DNA of 64,000 nt from the NCBI GenBank assembly GCA_942491485.1, contig CALOAX010000004.1, forward strand, positions 868,001-932,000, written 5' to 3'. This document shows positions 51,605 through 60,530 of the stretch, piece by piece; positions within the stretch are counted from its first letter, which is position 1; every line of letters starts with the position of its first letter. The position numbers and the translations under genes are program-made. This DNA comes from Desulfoluna sp942491485 (GTDB lineage Bacteria > Desulfobacterota > Desulfobacteria > Desulfobacterales > Desulfolunaceae). A model generated the notes under the pieces. That model did not search any database, was not told where the DNA came from, and saw only the letters and a program-made list of their open reading frames with translations.

Positions 51605-52468
51605 TCAGATATGGTTGATGATGCTTTTGATCCAGACTTTGTTGCGATCGATCCATTGAAGGGTGGCATCCAGTCGTTCGTAGGTGCCGTCCCCATTGCT
51701 TCCGACGTCACGGGCCATGGCCTCATAGCGGGTCCGGATTGTCTTTTCCCGTTGGAGGAGTTGGGCCAGCTGCGGCGCGGGGCTCTCGACCCGGGCAAAT
51801 TGCCGGTCGGCCTCACTGAAATCCCAGTTGATGGCGGCAATTTCGGCGCTCCTGGCACTCGGCACCGTGGTGTCGGCGATGTACCGGGGCGTGGCGGTGA
51901 GGGCTTTGGTGTTGAACTCGAAGTGGCCCATCCCGCCGTATGCCTGGTTGATGTTGACCGTCACGAGAAGGGGAACGGAGTATCTTTTTCCGGCCTCCCC
52001 CGCTAAAGCAAAGCCCTTCTGCGAGATGTCCCACCCCTGGGTGAGGAGATGAGCCGCAGCTATTTCAGCAGCCATGGGCCGTTGCCGGAGGAACTCGTTG
52101 CGGAAGCGTCGGGTGAGCTTCTCCACGGAGTCTGCATGGTGGACAAGGTATGCTTTTTTCTGGGTCCACCCCCACTCTCCCCCATTCACGGGGTAAACGC
52201 GGATGTTGATTCCGGCGGCGTCGTAGTCGGCCTGGATGGTTTTCACCATTTGAAGGTAGCTTTTGGCTACCTCGGCGTCGTTGTAGCGAAACCTGCCGTC
52301 TTTTCTGCCGCATTCCTCGATGTTCTCTTTTACCTTGCTATAGAAAGCCAGGTAGGCACGCCTGTAAATATCATGGGCCTGGAACACCTGTGTTTGAGGT
52401 GTGGTGGCGCATCCTGTCAGAAACAGGGCCAAGGCCATGAAAAGAGGACGTCGTGACGCGCGATTCAT
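51605..52468 (-). CDS. Lipoprotein of unknown function
   Basis: A 287-residue protein with a textbook lipoprotein signal (MALALFLTGCATT, Cys20). The mature part is mainly helical, with charged helices (KVKENIEECGRKDGRF; SVEKLTRRFRNEFLRQRP) and no motif I recognise. Start ATG 52468 has CGGAGG 6 bases upstream. It follows the Receptor-L-like lipoprotein by 19 bases on the same strand, so the two are an operon of envelope proteins. Confidence 0.75.
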   Translation of the reverse strand: MNRASRRPLFMALALFLTGCATTPQTQVFQAHDIYRRAYLAFYSKVKENIEECGRKDGRFRYNDAEVAKSYLQMVKTIQADYDAAGINIRVYPVNGGEWGWTQKKAYLVHHADSVEKLTRRFRNEFLRQRPMAAEIAAAHLLTQGWDISQKGFALAGEAGKRYSVPLLVTVNINQAYGGMGHFEFNTKALTATPRYIADTTVPSARSAEIAAINWDFSEADRQFARVESPAPQLAQLLQREKTIRTRYEAMARDVGSNGDGTYERLDATLQWIDRNKVWIKSIINHI

Positions 52469-52487
52469 GTTGCCTCCGGTTGTCTTC

Positions 52488-53360
52488 TTAAAGGTTGCTC
52501 GCAGAGGCCCTGAGGCTGGAATTCATCTTCAGGTCCATGGGGCGGTCATTGACGAAGTTGTTGTCTTCCACGTCCATGGAGGTGACCTCCTTCAGGGTGG
52601 AGAGGTCTGTGGATTCCAAGGCTTCGTTGTTGCTGATGCGAATCTCATCGCCGACCTTTTTCAGGGACCTGAGATCGAGATAGGTGAGCCTGGAAGAAGA
52701 GGTGACGGAGAGACGCCCACCCACGGTTTCAAGCAGGGGCATGCGGATGGCCGAGAAAGCGGCGTTGTGTTCAAAAAGGATATTGCCGCCAACCCTTTTG
52801 AGGTTTCCGAAGGCGGCAATATCAAAACCGACATCGCTGATCTGGATGAGGGCCTTGTCTAAGGCGCTTCGGTTTTTATTCACCTTTGCCCCGTTGTACT
52901 CGGGAATTCCCTGGAAGACGATGTTGCCCCCCACCTCTTTGAGGCTGCTGAAGTCGAGGGTCTCGAGCATGTTGACGGCAGGTGCAAAGCTACTGAAGGG
53001 GGGGCAGGTGACGACGATGTTTCCTGTTACTTTTTCAAGCTTCGGAAAGAAGAGTCGGTAGGTGACGGTGTCCAACTCAAGGTTTAGGTTTCCGTTGATT
53101 ACCTTGAGATTGTTCATACCCATCTTTTTGGTGGTGCCCAGGTGGTATCCGATTTTCAGGTCCCCGTTGTAGAGGGTGAACCGATCAAAATAGGCCTGAC
53201 TGCGCAGGGGGGCTCCCAGTGTAAGGCCCCGTGGTGCTTCAACGGCGGGGGAGCCATCATCAAACGTAATGGGAGGGGCGGTGGACACAGGGGCCTGATT
53301 GGCGACGCACCCGGTGATGAGGGCCAGAACTCCAATTGCCAGGACATGTACGAGTTTCAT
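52488..53360 (-). CDS. Lipoprotein with Receptor-L-like/leucine-rich solenoid repeats
   Basis: A 290-residue protein with a lipobox (ALITGC, Cys18). From about residue 70 it shows irregular repeats of 22-30 residues of the form L-x-x-V-x-G-N-I-x-(F/V), for example LEKVTGNIVV, LKEVGGNIVF, LKRVGGNILF, LETVGGRLSV and LKKVGDEIRI, as in Receptor L domains where each turn of a beta solenoid ends in a Gly-Asn corner. Such domains bind proteins or glycans, so a surface or periplasmic binding role is likely. RBS AAGGAGA precedes ATG 53360. First gene of a pair with the lipoprotein downstream. Confidence 0.75.
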   Translation of the reverse strand: MKLVHVLAIGVLALITGCVANQAPVSTAPPITFDDGSPAVEAPRGLTLGAPLRSQAYFDRFTLYNGDLKIGYHLGTTKKMGMNNLKVINGNLNLELDTVTYRLFFPKLEKVTGNIVVTCPPFSSFAPAVNMLETLDFSSLKEVGGNIVFQGIPEYNGAKVNKNRSALDKALIQISDVGFDIAAFGNLKRVGGNILFEHNAAFSAIRMPLLETVGGRLSVTSSSRLTYLDLRSLKKVGDEIRISNNEALESTDLSTLKEVTSMDVEDNNFVNDRPMDLKMNSSLRASASNL

Positions 53361-53432
53361 GCGATGTCTCCTTGAAAGTGGTGGTGATCATGCTGTGCGT
53401 TTATGGTTTTTTCATAAAAGCAGGGGTGATTA

Positions 53433-53638
53433 GTAACTATTCAGCTCAATATTGCCTCCGGCGGCCCTGCCGGGGGCCAAACTTTTGAAAAGTTTGACAA
53501 ACAGGTATTAAGAGCTACTCGCCTTCTTCACCGGTATTGGCAATCCATATGGCTCTGGTTTAACGAGTATGCCGCCCCCTTTTTGCGGAGCTTTTTTTTT
53601 AAAAAAGCGATCCGCCGGAGGCATAGCTGAATAGTTAC
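53433..53638. mobile_element. MITE-like element 1 (206 bp)
   Basis: Ends are GTAACTATTCAGCT and AGCTGAATAGTTAC, exact inverted repeats, followed inward by GCCTCCGGCGG on both sides. The interior holds an R2 copy and CCGCCCCCTTTTTGCGGAGC. TGATTA occurs at the left edge and 5 bases beyond the right edge; this is suggestive of, but not proof of, a target duplication. No coding capacity. Confidence 0.6.
53454..53505 (-). repeat. R2 repeat copy, inverted, inside element 1
   Basis: GCCTCCGGCGGCCCTGCCGG then GGGCCAAACTTTTGAAAAGTTTG and ACAAACAGG, the exact reverse complement of the consensus R2. Confidence 0.85.
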
Positions 53639-53789
53639 GGTAATGATTAAGTATTGAGCATGTAGATATTCCATTTAAGACGTGAGTGAGAATGATATGG
53701 CTCACATTTAACTGTTTTTTTGTGGGCGAATGGTTTTGAAATGCGTGGTTGGGGTAGGAAAAATAAAGGTGGGCACAGATAGAAACAGC

Positions 53790-54030
53790 GTAACTGTTCA
53801 GATCAACATTGCCTTCTGTGGCCGGCCAGGGCCAAACTTTTGAAAAGTTGGACAAACAGATTTGGGTAAACGAATTCAGGTTTACACCAAAATTAAAGGC
53901 GTATGCGCTTTGCCCCGAGGAACGAGGGGCAAAGCGCATACGCAACCTGCTGTCAAGGTGGCACACCTTGCCGCCGGAGGCTCGCTTTTGCACCTCACTT
54001 CGACCATAGGAGGCATGGCTGAATAGTTAC
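53790..54030. mobile_element. MITE-like element 2 (241 bp)
   Basis: Ends are GTAACTGTTCAG and CTGAATAGTTAC (one mismatch). The interior holds a worn inverted R2 (CTTTTGAAAAGTTGGACAAACAG) and an inverted R1 at about 53900-53982. GAAACAGC flanks it on the left and GAAACGGC on the right, a 7-of-8 match that could be an old target-site duplication. Confidence 0.6.
53900..53982 (-). repeat. R1 repeat copy, inverted, inside element 2
   Basis: GCCTCCGGCGG head, CAAGGTGTGCCACCTTG hairpin and GCCCCTCGTTCCTCGGGGC hairpin on the minus strand; flanked by an extra inverted pair GTATGCGCTTT / AAAGCGCATAC. Confidence 0.8.
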
Positions 54031-54043
54031 GAAACGGCTTGAA

Positions 54044-54070
54044 TAAAAAAACCGCCCCGAAGGGCGGTTT
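54044..54070 (-). terminator. Intrinsic terminator
   Basis: On the minus strand: AAACCGCCC, loop TTCG, GGGCGGTTTTTTT. It serves the membrane-protein gene that ends at 54254. Confidence 0.85.
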
Positions 54071-54253
54071 GAACCATAAGGAGATTTTATGGTTTTTGCG
54101 GGCAGCGGCCCGGTATCATGCGGTGGGCTGCCGGATCGCAGTCGCGCGTGCGGTCCGGCAGGTCGCATGGTGTGCTGCTGCTCTCAAACTGGGTGTGGTA
54201 AGGGGGCTTCGCCTGGGTTTATGGAATGGGTGGCGAGACCTGCATGTGAGTGA

Positions 54254-55009
54254 TCAGCCCCGGGGGTGGAGGTGTTTGTCGTCAAAGCCCGTGGTTATCT
54301 GGCTCACCGGATTGTTTGGGAGGGCTTTGTATCCTTTTGTTATGGAGTCCAGGGCAGCACCCACGGCTGAGGGGAAGCTGCTCTTTTCGGCCATGAGGGC
54401 ATCCCGGAGAAATTCCAGGCTGCCGATGAGGATCAGGGTGTACCCCAACAGTTCGGTGCTCTCCTCAACGGCTATTTTTACAACCCTCATGTAGTCGTCG
54501 CCCATGACGGCCTGCCAGAAGACCTGGCGTCCGATGAGTCGGGAGAAGACGAACACGGTGATAAATCCGGCGGCCATGATGCCGAAGCTGGGGCGCGCCA
54601 GGAATTCGCTGATGGCTTCTTTAAGATTTTCCTTGTGTTGCCAGGCCCTGCTTATGGCGATGAAGGCGGTGATGCACGCCATGAGTTGCCAGGCGCCGTC
54701 AAAGAGGTAGCGGTCCAGGGCAAAGTCAAACTCACGGATACACGCGATGCATGCGGCCCCCACAAGAAGGGACGAAAGGGCCATTTTCGGCTTTGACCAA
54801 TGGCCGGCCACATGGGCTGCAAGGGCAGTGAAAAGCAGGGCGATCACCTGGAGGTATTCTAAAATCGAGTCCTCATCAAACAGGTAATCAGCGGTGCCGT
54901 ATTTTGCCTCCCAGGAAACGCAAAGGGCCACAGCCCCGACAAGGATGGCGTACACAAAAAAACGAAGGGCGGTTCGGGATATGAACTCTACATTTGTATC
55001 TTTTAACAT
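54254..55009 (-). CDS. Polytopic membrane protein of unknown function
   Basis: A 251-residue protein with about six hydrophobic segments (near 14-32, 48-68, 76-90, 108-122, 145-162 and 185-205) joined by short charged loops such as REFDFALDRYLFDGAW. A conserved-looking EESTELLGYTLILIGSLEF segment contains acidic residues next to the membrane. I do not recognise the family. The start ATG 55009 has a modest AAGAG site. It stands alone, with a terminator 180 bases downstream. Confidence 0.7.
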   Translation of the reverse strand: MLKDTNVEFISRTALRFFVYAILVGAVALCVSWEAKYGTADYLFDEDSILEYLQVIALLFTALAAHVAGHWSKPKMALSSLLVGAACIACIREFDFALDRYLFDGAWQLMACITAFIAISRAWQHKENLKEAISEFLARPSFGIMAAGFITVFVFSRLIGRQVFWQAVMGDDYMRVVKIAVEESTELLGYTLILIGSLEFLRDALMAEKSSFPSAVGAALDSITKGYKALPNNPVSQITTGFDDKHLHPRG

Positions 55010-55435
55010 GGGGTACTCTTAAGGCCGGGGGTTCCGGGCCGGGATATAGATGAATCAGTGCATGAGTTGAATATTAATAACTCATCATTACTCAGTTTTT
55101 TATTTGGCCTTTGGGGTGACACTGTCACCCGTAACGTCTATCCGGGGAAGTCGGCATAGAATAGGGCGCGTTTGATACTCTTACGGGCATAGTCGCTCGA
55201 AGCGTTAACCTCAGACGGAGTCGGGTACACACATGGATCCCCGGTCTTTGGGCCATGCAAAGGGGCGTGTGCCACCTTTAAGATCGCGCACTTCTATCCT
55301 GCAGCCGGGGCGGTATACTCGTTCAGCAGGATCATACAGCCTGCCAATATAGGTGAACCCCTGAAACCTGTTTGTCTAACTTTTCAAAAGTTTGGCCCCC
55401 GGCAGGGCCGCCGGAGGCATTTTTATTTTTTTCTA
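55010..55435. other. Intergenic region, no gene seen
   Basis: Holds an R2 copy at its right end next to the TolC-like stop and a segment ATCCGGGGAAGTCGGCATAG near 55140 that recurs as ATCCGGGGAAGACGGCATAG near 29530, a further dispersed repeat. The left end contains the AT-rich upstream region of the membrane-protein gene. Confidence 0.5.
55364..55418 (+). repeat. R2 repeat copy
   Basis: AAACCTGTTTGTCTAACTTT, TCAAAAGTTTGG and CCCCCGGCAGGGCCGCCGGAGGC; ends 18 bases from the stop of the TolC-like gene. Confidence 0.85.
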
Positions 55436-56728
55436 TCACCCATTATTTGCGGCGGAGCCGCTCTCATACCCTTCTGTCAGACGAAGGAGGGTAAAGTGGG
55501 TGGAGAAGACATCGGTCTGGGCCGAGATGCTGTTGAACCGGGCGCGGGACAGGTTGAAGATCGCGTCCAGGACCTCGGTGGAGGTGGCGACACCCTGCTC
55601 AAAGGCGAGGTCGGTGATCCGGAGGTTCTCTTCGGCTTCGTCAAGGCCGGACCGTGCCACGTTAAGGTTGTCGATGGCCACGTCCCGATCGAGGATGGCA
55701 TTGTCGAAGTTTGTGGTCAGGCTGTTTTCAAGTTCTCTCAGCTGGTGTCGAATAGCAGTCTCGGACAGGGCCGCCTGGCTGATGGTGGCCTCTTTTTTCA
55801 AACCGTCAAAAAGGTTCATGGAGACCGTGGCTGTGAGGCGCACATCATCCCCGTTGCTCTCTGAGGAACCAAAGCTGTAGTCGTCAAGGTAGCGGCTGTT
55901 GTAAGTCGCGGAGACATCCACGCGTGGCATGTAGGCGGCGCGGGCTGCCTTCTTCTGCATGGAGGCACCGGTCAGGTTCTCCTGCATGGAGAGAAGGCTG
56001 CTGTTTTTTGAAAGGAGAATCGCTTTTCCCTCTTCCGCCTCAATGGCGACGGGCAGATCGGTGAAGATGCTGAAGTCCAGGGCGTCCACTTCCTCCGCCG
56101 AAAGGGGGCGTCCTACCACAAGGGCAAGGGTGTTGAGGGCCGAGGTGATGTTGGCCTTGGTTTTCCGCTCGGTCTGAACGGCGTTGTCCATCTCCACCTT
56201 CACCGAGAGAAGATCCCGTTTCTTGAGAACCCCCACGTTGTATTTGAGCTGCATCTCCCGATACCGATCCCGGTAGAGGCTCACCGCATCCTGGGCCACC
56301 TTGAGGTTCTGCCTGCTGCGGTAGACACCAAGGTAGGCCAGCGCCACGCTTTGGCTGACATCCTGCCTGGTCCCCTTGAGGTTCAGCTGGCCGGCTTCGG
56401 CCCCTGATTTGGCGGTCTTCAGGTTGTAGGAGTCGGAAAAACCGGAAAAGACGTTCAGGGAGACGGTGCCCTGGAAGGCATCGTTCTTCTCCTGGGTACC
56501 GGTGATGGTCTCGTGGTTGTAACGGTTGGCTGTGTAGCCCACGTCCACACTGGGAAGGAAAGGGCTACGTGCCGCCTGGACGTTCTTTTCTGCGATGGCG
56601 GCTTCGGCCTCAAACGCTTTCACGCTGTGGCGCTGTGAAAGGGCTTCCTGCTGCAGCTCGGACAGGGTCAGGGCGTGGAGCGGGGATGCCGCCAGGCAAA
56701 GGGCAGTGATGAGGAGGAGTCGTTTCAT
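55436..56728 (-). CDS. TolC-family outer-membrane efflux protein
   Basis: A 430-residue exported protein with a cleavable signal (LLLITALCLAASPLHA) and two internally similar halves of long coiled helices, each ending in repeats of the OEP domain (for example QSVALAYLGVYRSRQNLKVAQ, and LDEAEENLRITDLAFEQGVATSTEVLDA). It forms the outer-membrane channel for the adjacent RND pump. ATG 56728 is preceded by GAGG. It is the last of four genes (TetR, adaptor, pump, channel) on the minus strand; the gap to the pump is 406 bases and full of repeats. Confidence 0.92.
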   Translation of the reverse strand: MKRLLLITALCLAASPLHALTLSELQQEALSQRHSVKAFEAEAAIAEKNVQAARSPFLPSVDVGYTANRYNHETITGTQEKNDAFQGTVSLNVFSGFSDSYNLKTAKSGAEAGQLNLKGTRQDVSQSVALAYLGVYRSRQNLKVAQDAVSLYRDRYREMQLKYNVGVLKKRDLLSVKVEMDNAVQTERKTKANITSALNTLALVVGRPLSAEEVDALDFSIFTDLPVAIEAEEGKAILLSKNSSLLSMQENLTGASMQKKAARAAYMPRVDVSATYNSRYLDDYSFGSSESNGDDVRLTATVSMNLFDGLKKEATISQAALSETAIRHQLRELENSLTTNFDNAILDRDVAIDNLNVARSGLDEAEENLRITDLAFEQGVATSTEVLDAIFNLSRARFNSISAQTDVFSTHFTLLRLTEGYESGSAANNG

Positions 56729-57134
56729 TGTTGTGACCTCATTGGAAAATATAAAACACTGAAAAAAAGCCTCCGGCGGGCAGGTGGGGGCACCTGCAAA
56801 CCCTATAGCGAATGCGCGAAGTGTGTCGTGACTTCGTGCACTGCCAGGGCATTCGCGTGGAGGGTGATATATGGCAACCCGTCCCGAAAAGAGGTCTGTT
56901 TTACTCTTCGACAAACAGGCCGAGTGGGGCTTTGAAACCGGGTGACTTTTACCGGAGATATTCCGGTAAAAGTCAACGCCAAAAAGATGTGCGTTCACAG
57001 CTTAGTCTTAGAAAACCATGAAGAGTTTGATCCGTCTTCGCCTCCGGCTACCCCATGACAAGAGCGCCCTTCGGGATACATGAAGAAGGCTGGCTAACCT
57101 TTATCGTTGGCCACGGCCGCCGGAGGCAGGCTTT
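56729..57134. other. Repeat-filled gap between RND pump and TolC-like gene
   Basis: No gene. It contains an R1 copy (56769-56870), the hairpin TTTTACCGGAGATATTCCGGTAAAA at about 56946-56970, and a GCCTCCGGC...GCCGCCGGAGGC inverted pair at 57042-57127 that ends 8 bases before the pump's stop codon. Confidence 0.65.
56769..56870 (+). repeat. R1 repeat copy
   Basis: GCCTCCGGCGG head, GCAGGTGGGGGCACCTGC hairpin, GCGAATGCGCGAAG; diverged at the right end. Confidence 0.7.
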
Positions 57135-60100
57135 TTAAGCCACCATTTTTGTCGTGTCTTCCGCCTCGGCGCCTTTCTCTTCCCATCCGATGAAGAAGGA
57201 GAGAAGGGCGGGGATGACGAATAGGGTGAACAGCGTCGAGAGGGCCATGCCTCCCAGCAGCACGCTGCCGATACCCCTGTAGAGCTCGGAACCGGCGTCG
57301 GTGGCCAGTACCAGGGGCAGAAAGCCGGAGACACTGGTGCAGACGCTCATGAAGATGGGGCGGATACGGGTGCGTACCGCATCGGTGATGGCTTCCATTC
57401 CCACCATGCCCTCATAGCGCACGTTGTTCAGGGACTGGTGCACGATGAGAATGGCATTGTTGACCACCGTTCCCACCAGGATGATGAAGCCCAGCATCGT
57501 CAGGACGTCCAGGGGCTGAGGGGCCACGAGGAGGTCCACCAGCCTCAGCCCGATGAATCCGCCGGCGGCTGCCAGGGGCACGGAGAAGAGAATGATGAAG
57601 GGGTAGAGGAAGTTCTCAAAGAGCGAGGCCATCAGCAGGTAGGTGATGAGAATCGCCAGGAGCAGGTTCCACTTCAGGGCATCAAATGTCTCCACCAGCT
57701 TGTCGGCGTTGCCGCCCAGTTTTACGTCCACCCCGGAGAGCTGGCCGGCCTCTTTCAGTCCGTCTACATTGGCGCGGATGTTCTCCATGGCCTCCTGGAG
57801 GGGGACCTCTACAGGGGGGGTGATCTCCAGGCGGATGTTCCGCCGTTTTTCAAGGCGGTCGATCTGGGTCATGCCGTGCTCGTAAGAGATGGAGGAGACG
57901 TCACGCACACGGACCAGCTGGCCGAGGTTGTTGACCATGGGGGCATTAAGAATCGCCTCCGGGGTTTTGAAATCCATCTCTTCGCCCCGGATGACCAGGT
58001 CGATGCGGTCCTTCCCGTCGGGGCTGTAGTCCGCCACCTTTCGGCCATCCATAAGAACGTCCACATAGACCCCCAGCTGCTGTTCTGTCAGGCCGTTGGC
58101 CGCCAGCTTCTGTTTGTCCGGGATGATGCGCCCTTCGGGGTAGGCGATCTCAAGTGACGGTACGGGGCGGATCTGGGAATTCGGCACTGTCTGGCCGACG
58201 GCTCCCATGAGGGTATAGCCCGCCTGGACGATGGCGCCCATGTCTTCGCCGGAGATGTTCAGGTCGATGGTGCGGCCTTTGCCGAGTCCGGACTCGAAGA
58301 TGCCGGGCTGAAGGCTGATGCCGAACATGCCGGGCATGGAGTAGATGATGTTGTTCAATGCCGGGATCAGCTCACCTGCCCGTGTTTCGTCCTCGTCCAC
58401 CATGGTGACGCCGAAGAGGCTGATCATGTCCGCGGAGACATAGAAGACGTTTTCAATTTTGGGCAGCCCCTCGCCGGTGTCCTGACGGTATTTTTCCGTC
58501 TCCTGGAAGATGTAGTCACCCACTTCCTTGCGCTTGTCCGCAGAGTAGCCCGGGGGCGGCACCAGGATGCTCATGATGAAGTTCTGGTTGCCCTGGGGCA
58601 GGTACTCGGCCTTGGGCATGAGGACCCAGGCGGTGAGGATGGAGAAGGCGGTGAAGGTCACCACGCACCCCACACGGGTGAAAACGTTTTTAAGGCAGAA
58701 GTTGGAGACCGCCATGATGCCGGAGATGAAGAGGTCCCCGATCTTGCCGATGAATCCACCTTCTTTCTCGCTTGGCCCCTTCTTCTTGTAGATGAGGTGC
58801 ATGAAGGAGGGGATCACCGTGATGGAGACAAACAGGCTCAGGAGAATGGCCGTGGTAATGGCAATGGCGATGTCCCGGAAGAGCTGTCCTGCTTCCTGCT
58901 TCATGAAGATGACGGGCAGGAAGACCGCTACGGTGGTCAGCGTCGAGGCGATGACGGCCCCGTAAACTTCGGAGGCTCCTTCGTAGACGGCGTCAAAGGT
59001 CTTTTTGCCGAGCTTCAGGTGGCGGTCGATGTTCTCCAGCACCACGATGGAGTTGTCCACCAGCATGCCTACGGCAAAGGAGATGCCGGCAAGGCTCACC
59101 ACGTTTAAGTTGCGGTTCATGAGCCAGAGGGAGATGAAGGTGCCGATGGCCGAGATGGGAATGGCCAGGCCGATGGTGCCGGTGGAACGCGCGCTTCTTA
59201 AGAATGTGGCCAGCACGATGATGGCCAGGAACGCCCCGATAAAGACGTTTTTCTTCATGGTGGCGATGGAGCGCAGGATGTAGGGTGCCTCATCGTGTGA
59301 CCAGTTGATGTAAAGACCCCGTTCGGCCAGGATTCCGTCGTTGAGATCGTTCACCACCTCTTTTACGCGGTTCACGATCTCGATGACGTTGCCGCCCTTC
59401 TGCTTCTTCACACCGATGACGATGCCTTCGTCGCCGTTTTCCATGACCGAAACAAACTGGGGCTCGTAGCCGATACGGACGTCGGCGATGTCCCTGAGGA
59501 ACACCCGGTTGATGCCGTCATCCATGATCACAACCTCCAGAGGGTCGGTAACGTTCTGGAACTTGGAGGTGGTCCGGATTCGGTAGTTCCTGCGGTCGAT
59601 GCCGAGAACGCCAGCGGAGATGTCGTTGTTGGCGGCGGTGACGCGGGTGATCACCTGGTTGATGGTGATGCCGCGGCGGGCCATTTTTTCAGGGTTAAGG
59701 ACAATCTCCAACTGGTCCTCGGTGCCGCCGAAGACCATGAGTGAGGCCACCCCGTCGATGCGCTCGAGGTACTGCTTGATCTCGTTTTCAAAGAAGGTGC
59801 GTTGGGCGAGGATGTTTGCTCCGCCGTCTTGTTTGGCCCGGAGCTGCATCCAGATGATCGGGCTTGAGGAACCGCCTGAGCTGGAGATGACCGGCTCGTC
59901 CACGTTGTCCGGGTAGCCGGAGACCTCGCTGAGTTTGTTGGAGACCCTTAAAAGGGCCGTGTCCACGTTGGTCTCAAGGTCAAAGGTGAGGGTCACCGTG
60001 GCGTAGTCGTTGTAGCTGGAGCTCTCCATCTTCTGGAGTCCCTGCAGGCTCTTGAGCTTGTCTTCCTGCTTCTCCACCACCTCGGTTTCCAGCTCGCTGG

Positions 60101-60266
60101 GGCTGGCTCCATACCAGGTGGTCATGACCTCGATTTCGGGCATCTCGGTGTCAGGCGCCAGCTGCACAGGAAGCTTGCTGAGCCCGATGAAACCGAAGAG
60201 CACGATCATGATAACCATCACGGCAGCGGTGACGGGGCGTTGAATGGAAAATTTAATCAGATCCAT
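57135..60266 (-). CDS. RND multidrug efflux pump (HAE1/AcrB family)
   Basis: A 1043-residue inner-membrane proton-driven exporter of typical AcrB length. The N-terminus MDLIKFSIQRPVTAAVMVIM, FNLETNVD-like segment FDLETNVDTALLRV and twelve transmembrane helices in two halves are present. In the fourth transmembrane helix, the relay motif reads GMLVDNSIVVLENI: the first Asp of the AcrB DD pair is kept, the second is Asn, as in many non-enterobacterial pumps. It takes substrate from the periplasm or membrane and passes it to the TolC-like channel with the adaptor. RBS and start at ATG 60266. A 244-bp inverted-repeat element fills the gap to the adaptor gene upstream. Confidence 0.95.
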   Translation of the reverse strand: MDLIKFSIQRPVTAAVMVIMIVLFGFIGLSKLPVQLAPDTEMPEIEVMTTWYGASPSELETEVVEKQEDKLKSLQGLQKMESSSYNDYATVTLTFDLETNVDTALLRVSNKLSEVSGYPDNVDEPVISSSGGSSSPIIWMQLRAKQDGGANILAQRTFFENEIKQYLERIDGVASLMVFGGTEDQLEIVLNPEKMARRGITINQVITRVTAANNDISAGVLGIDRRNYRIRTTSKFQNVTDPLEVVIMDDGINRVFLRDIADVRIGYEPQFVSVMENGDEGIVIGVKKQKGGNVIEIVNRVKEVVNDLNDGILAERGLYINWSHDEAPYILRSIATMKKNVFIGAFLAIIVLATFLRSARSTGTIGLAIPISAIGTFISLWLMNRNLNVVSLAGISFAVGMLVDNSIVVLENIDRHLKLGKKTFDAVYEGASEVYGAVIASTLTTVAVFLPVIFMKQEAGQLFRDIAIAITTAILLSLFVSITVIPSFMHLIYKKKGPSEKEGGFIGKIGDLFISGIMAVSNFCLKNVFTRVGCVVTFTAFSILTAWVLMPKAEYLPQGNQNFIMSILVPPPGYSADKRKEVGDYIFQETEKYRQDTGEGLPKIENVFYVSADMISLFGVTMVDEDETRAGELIPALNNIIYSMPGMFGISLQPGIFESGLGKGRTIDLNISGEDMGAIVQAGYTLMGAVGQTVPNSQIRPVPSLEIAYPEGRIIPDKQKLAANGLTEQQLGVYVDVLMDGRKVADYSPDGKDRIDLVIRGEEMDFKTPEAILNAPMVNNLGQLVRVRDVSSISYEHGMTQIDRLEKRRNIRLEITPPVEVPLQEAMENIRANVDGLKEAGQLSGVDVKLGGNADKLVETFDALKWNLLLAILITYLLMASLFENFLYPFIILFSVPLAAAGGFIGLRLVDLLVAPQPLDVLTMLGFIILVGTVVNNAILIVHQSLNNVRYEGMVGMEAITDAVRTRIRPIFMSVCTSVSGFLPLVLATDAGSELYRGIGSVLLGGMALSTLFTLFVIPALLSFFIGWEEKGAEAEDTTKMVA

Positions 60267-60371
60267 GGGTGGCTTGGTATCCCTTGCTTGGTTATCTTTG
60301 TCTGGCTGTAACTGTTCAGCTTAGCCTCCGGCGGGTCGCTTTTTGAAATGAGCCCCGAAAACTTTCCGGTT

Positions 60372-60419
60372 GCAACAGCCTTTCTTCCCCGCCCAAGGGC
60401 GGGGAAGAAAGGCTGTTGC
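60372..60419. repeat. Perfect 23-bp inverted repeat with 2-base centre
   Basis: GCAACAGCCTTTC-TTCCCCGCCC, AA, then the exact reverse complement. No T run follows on either strand, so it is unlikely to be a simple terminator; it would form a very stable hairpin in the adaptor-pump mRNA. Confidence 0.9.
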
Positions 60420-60474
60420 TAATTTGAGAGTATATGATTTGCCAACAGAGCTGGCGTCAGCCGAAAACGTTTTT

Positions 60475-60530
60475 AAAACCCGTTTGTCAAACTTTTCAAA
60501 AGTTTGGCCCCCGGCAGGGCCGCCGGAGGC
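60475..60530 (+). repeat. R2 repeat copy, inside element 3
   Basis: AAACCCGTTTGTCAAACTTT, TCAAAAGTTTGG and CCCCCGGCAGGGCCGCCGGAGGC. Confidence 0.85.

Larger units (their letters stand above)
53361..54253. other. Long non-coding stretch made of inverted-repeat elements
   Basis: Nearly 900 bases without a gene. It contains two larger elements bounded by inverted GTAACTATTCAG (53433-53638 and 53790-54030), R2 and R1 copies inside them, and a minus-strand terminator at 54044-54070. The 150 bases between the two elements are AT-richer and hold nothing I recognise. 54075-54253 is GC-rich and featureless. Confidence 0.6.

Noticed and set aside
53361..54253. Insertion sequence remnant with a transposase
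   Set aside because: No frame in the stretch encodes a transposase fragment; only short inverted-repeat elements are present.
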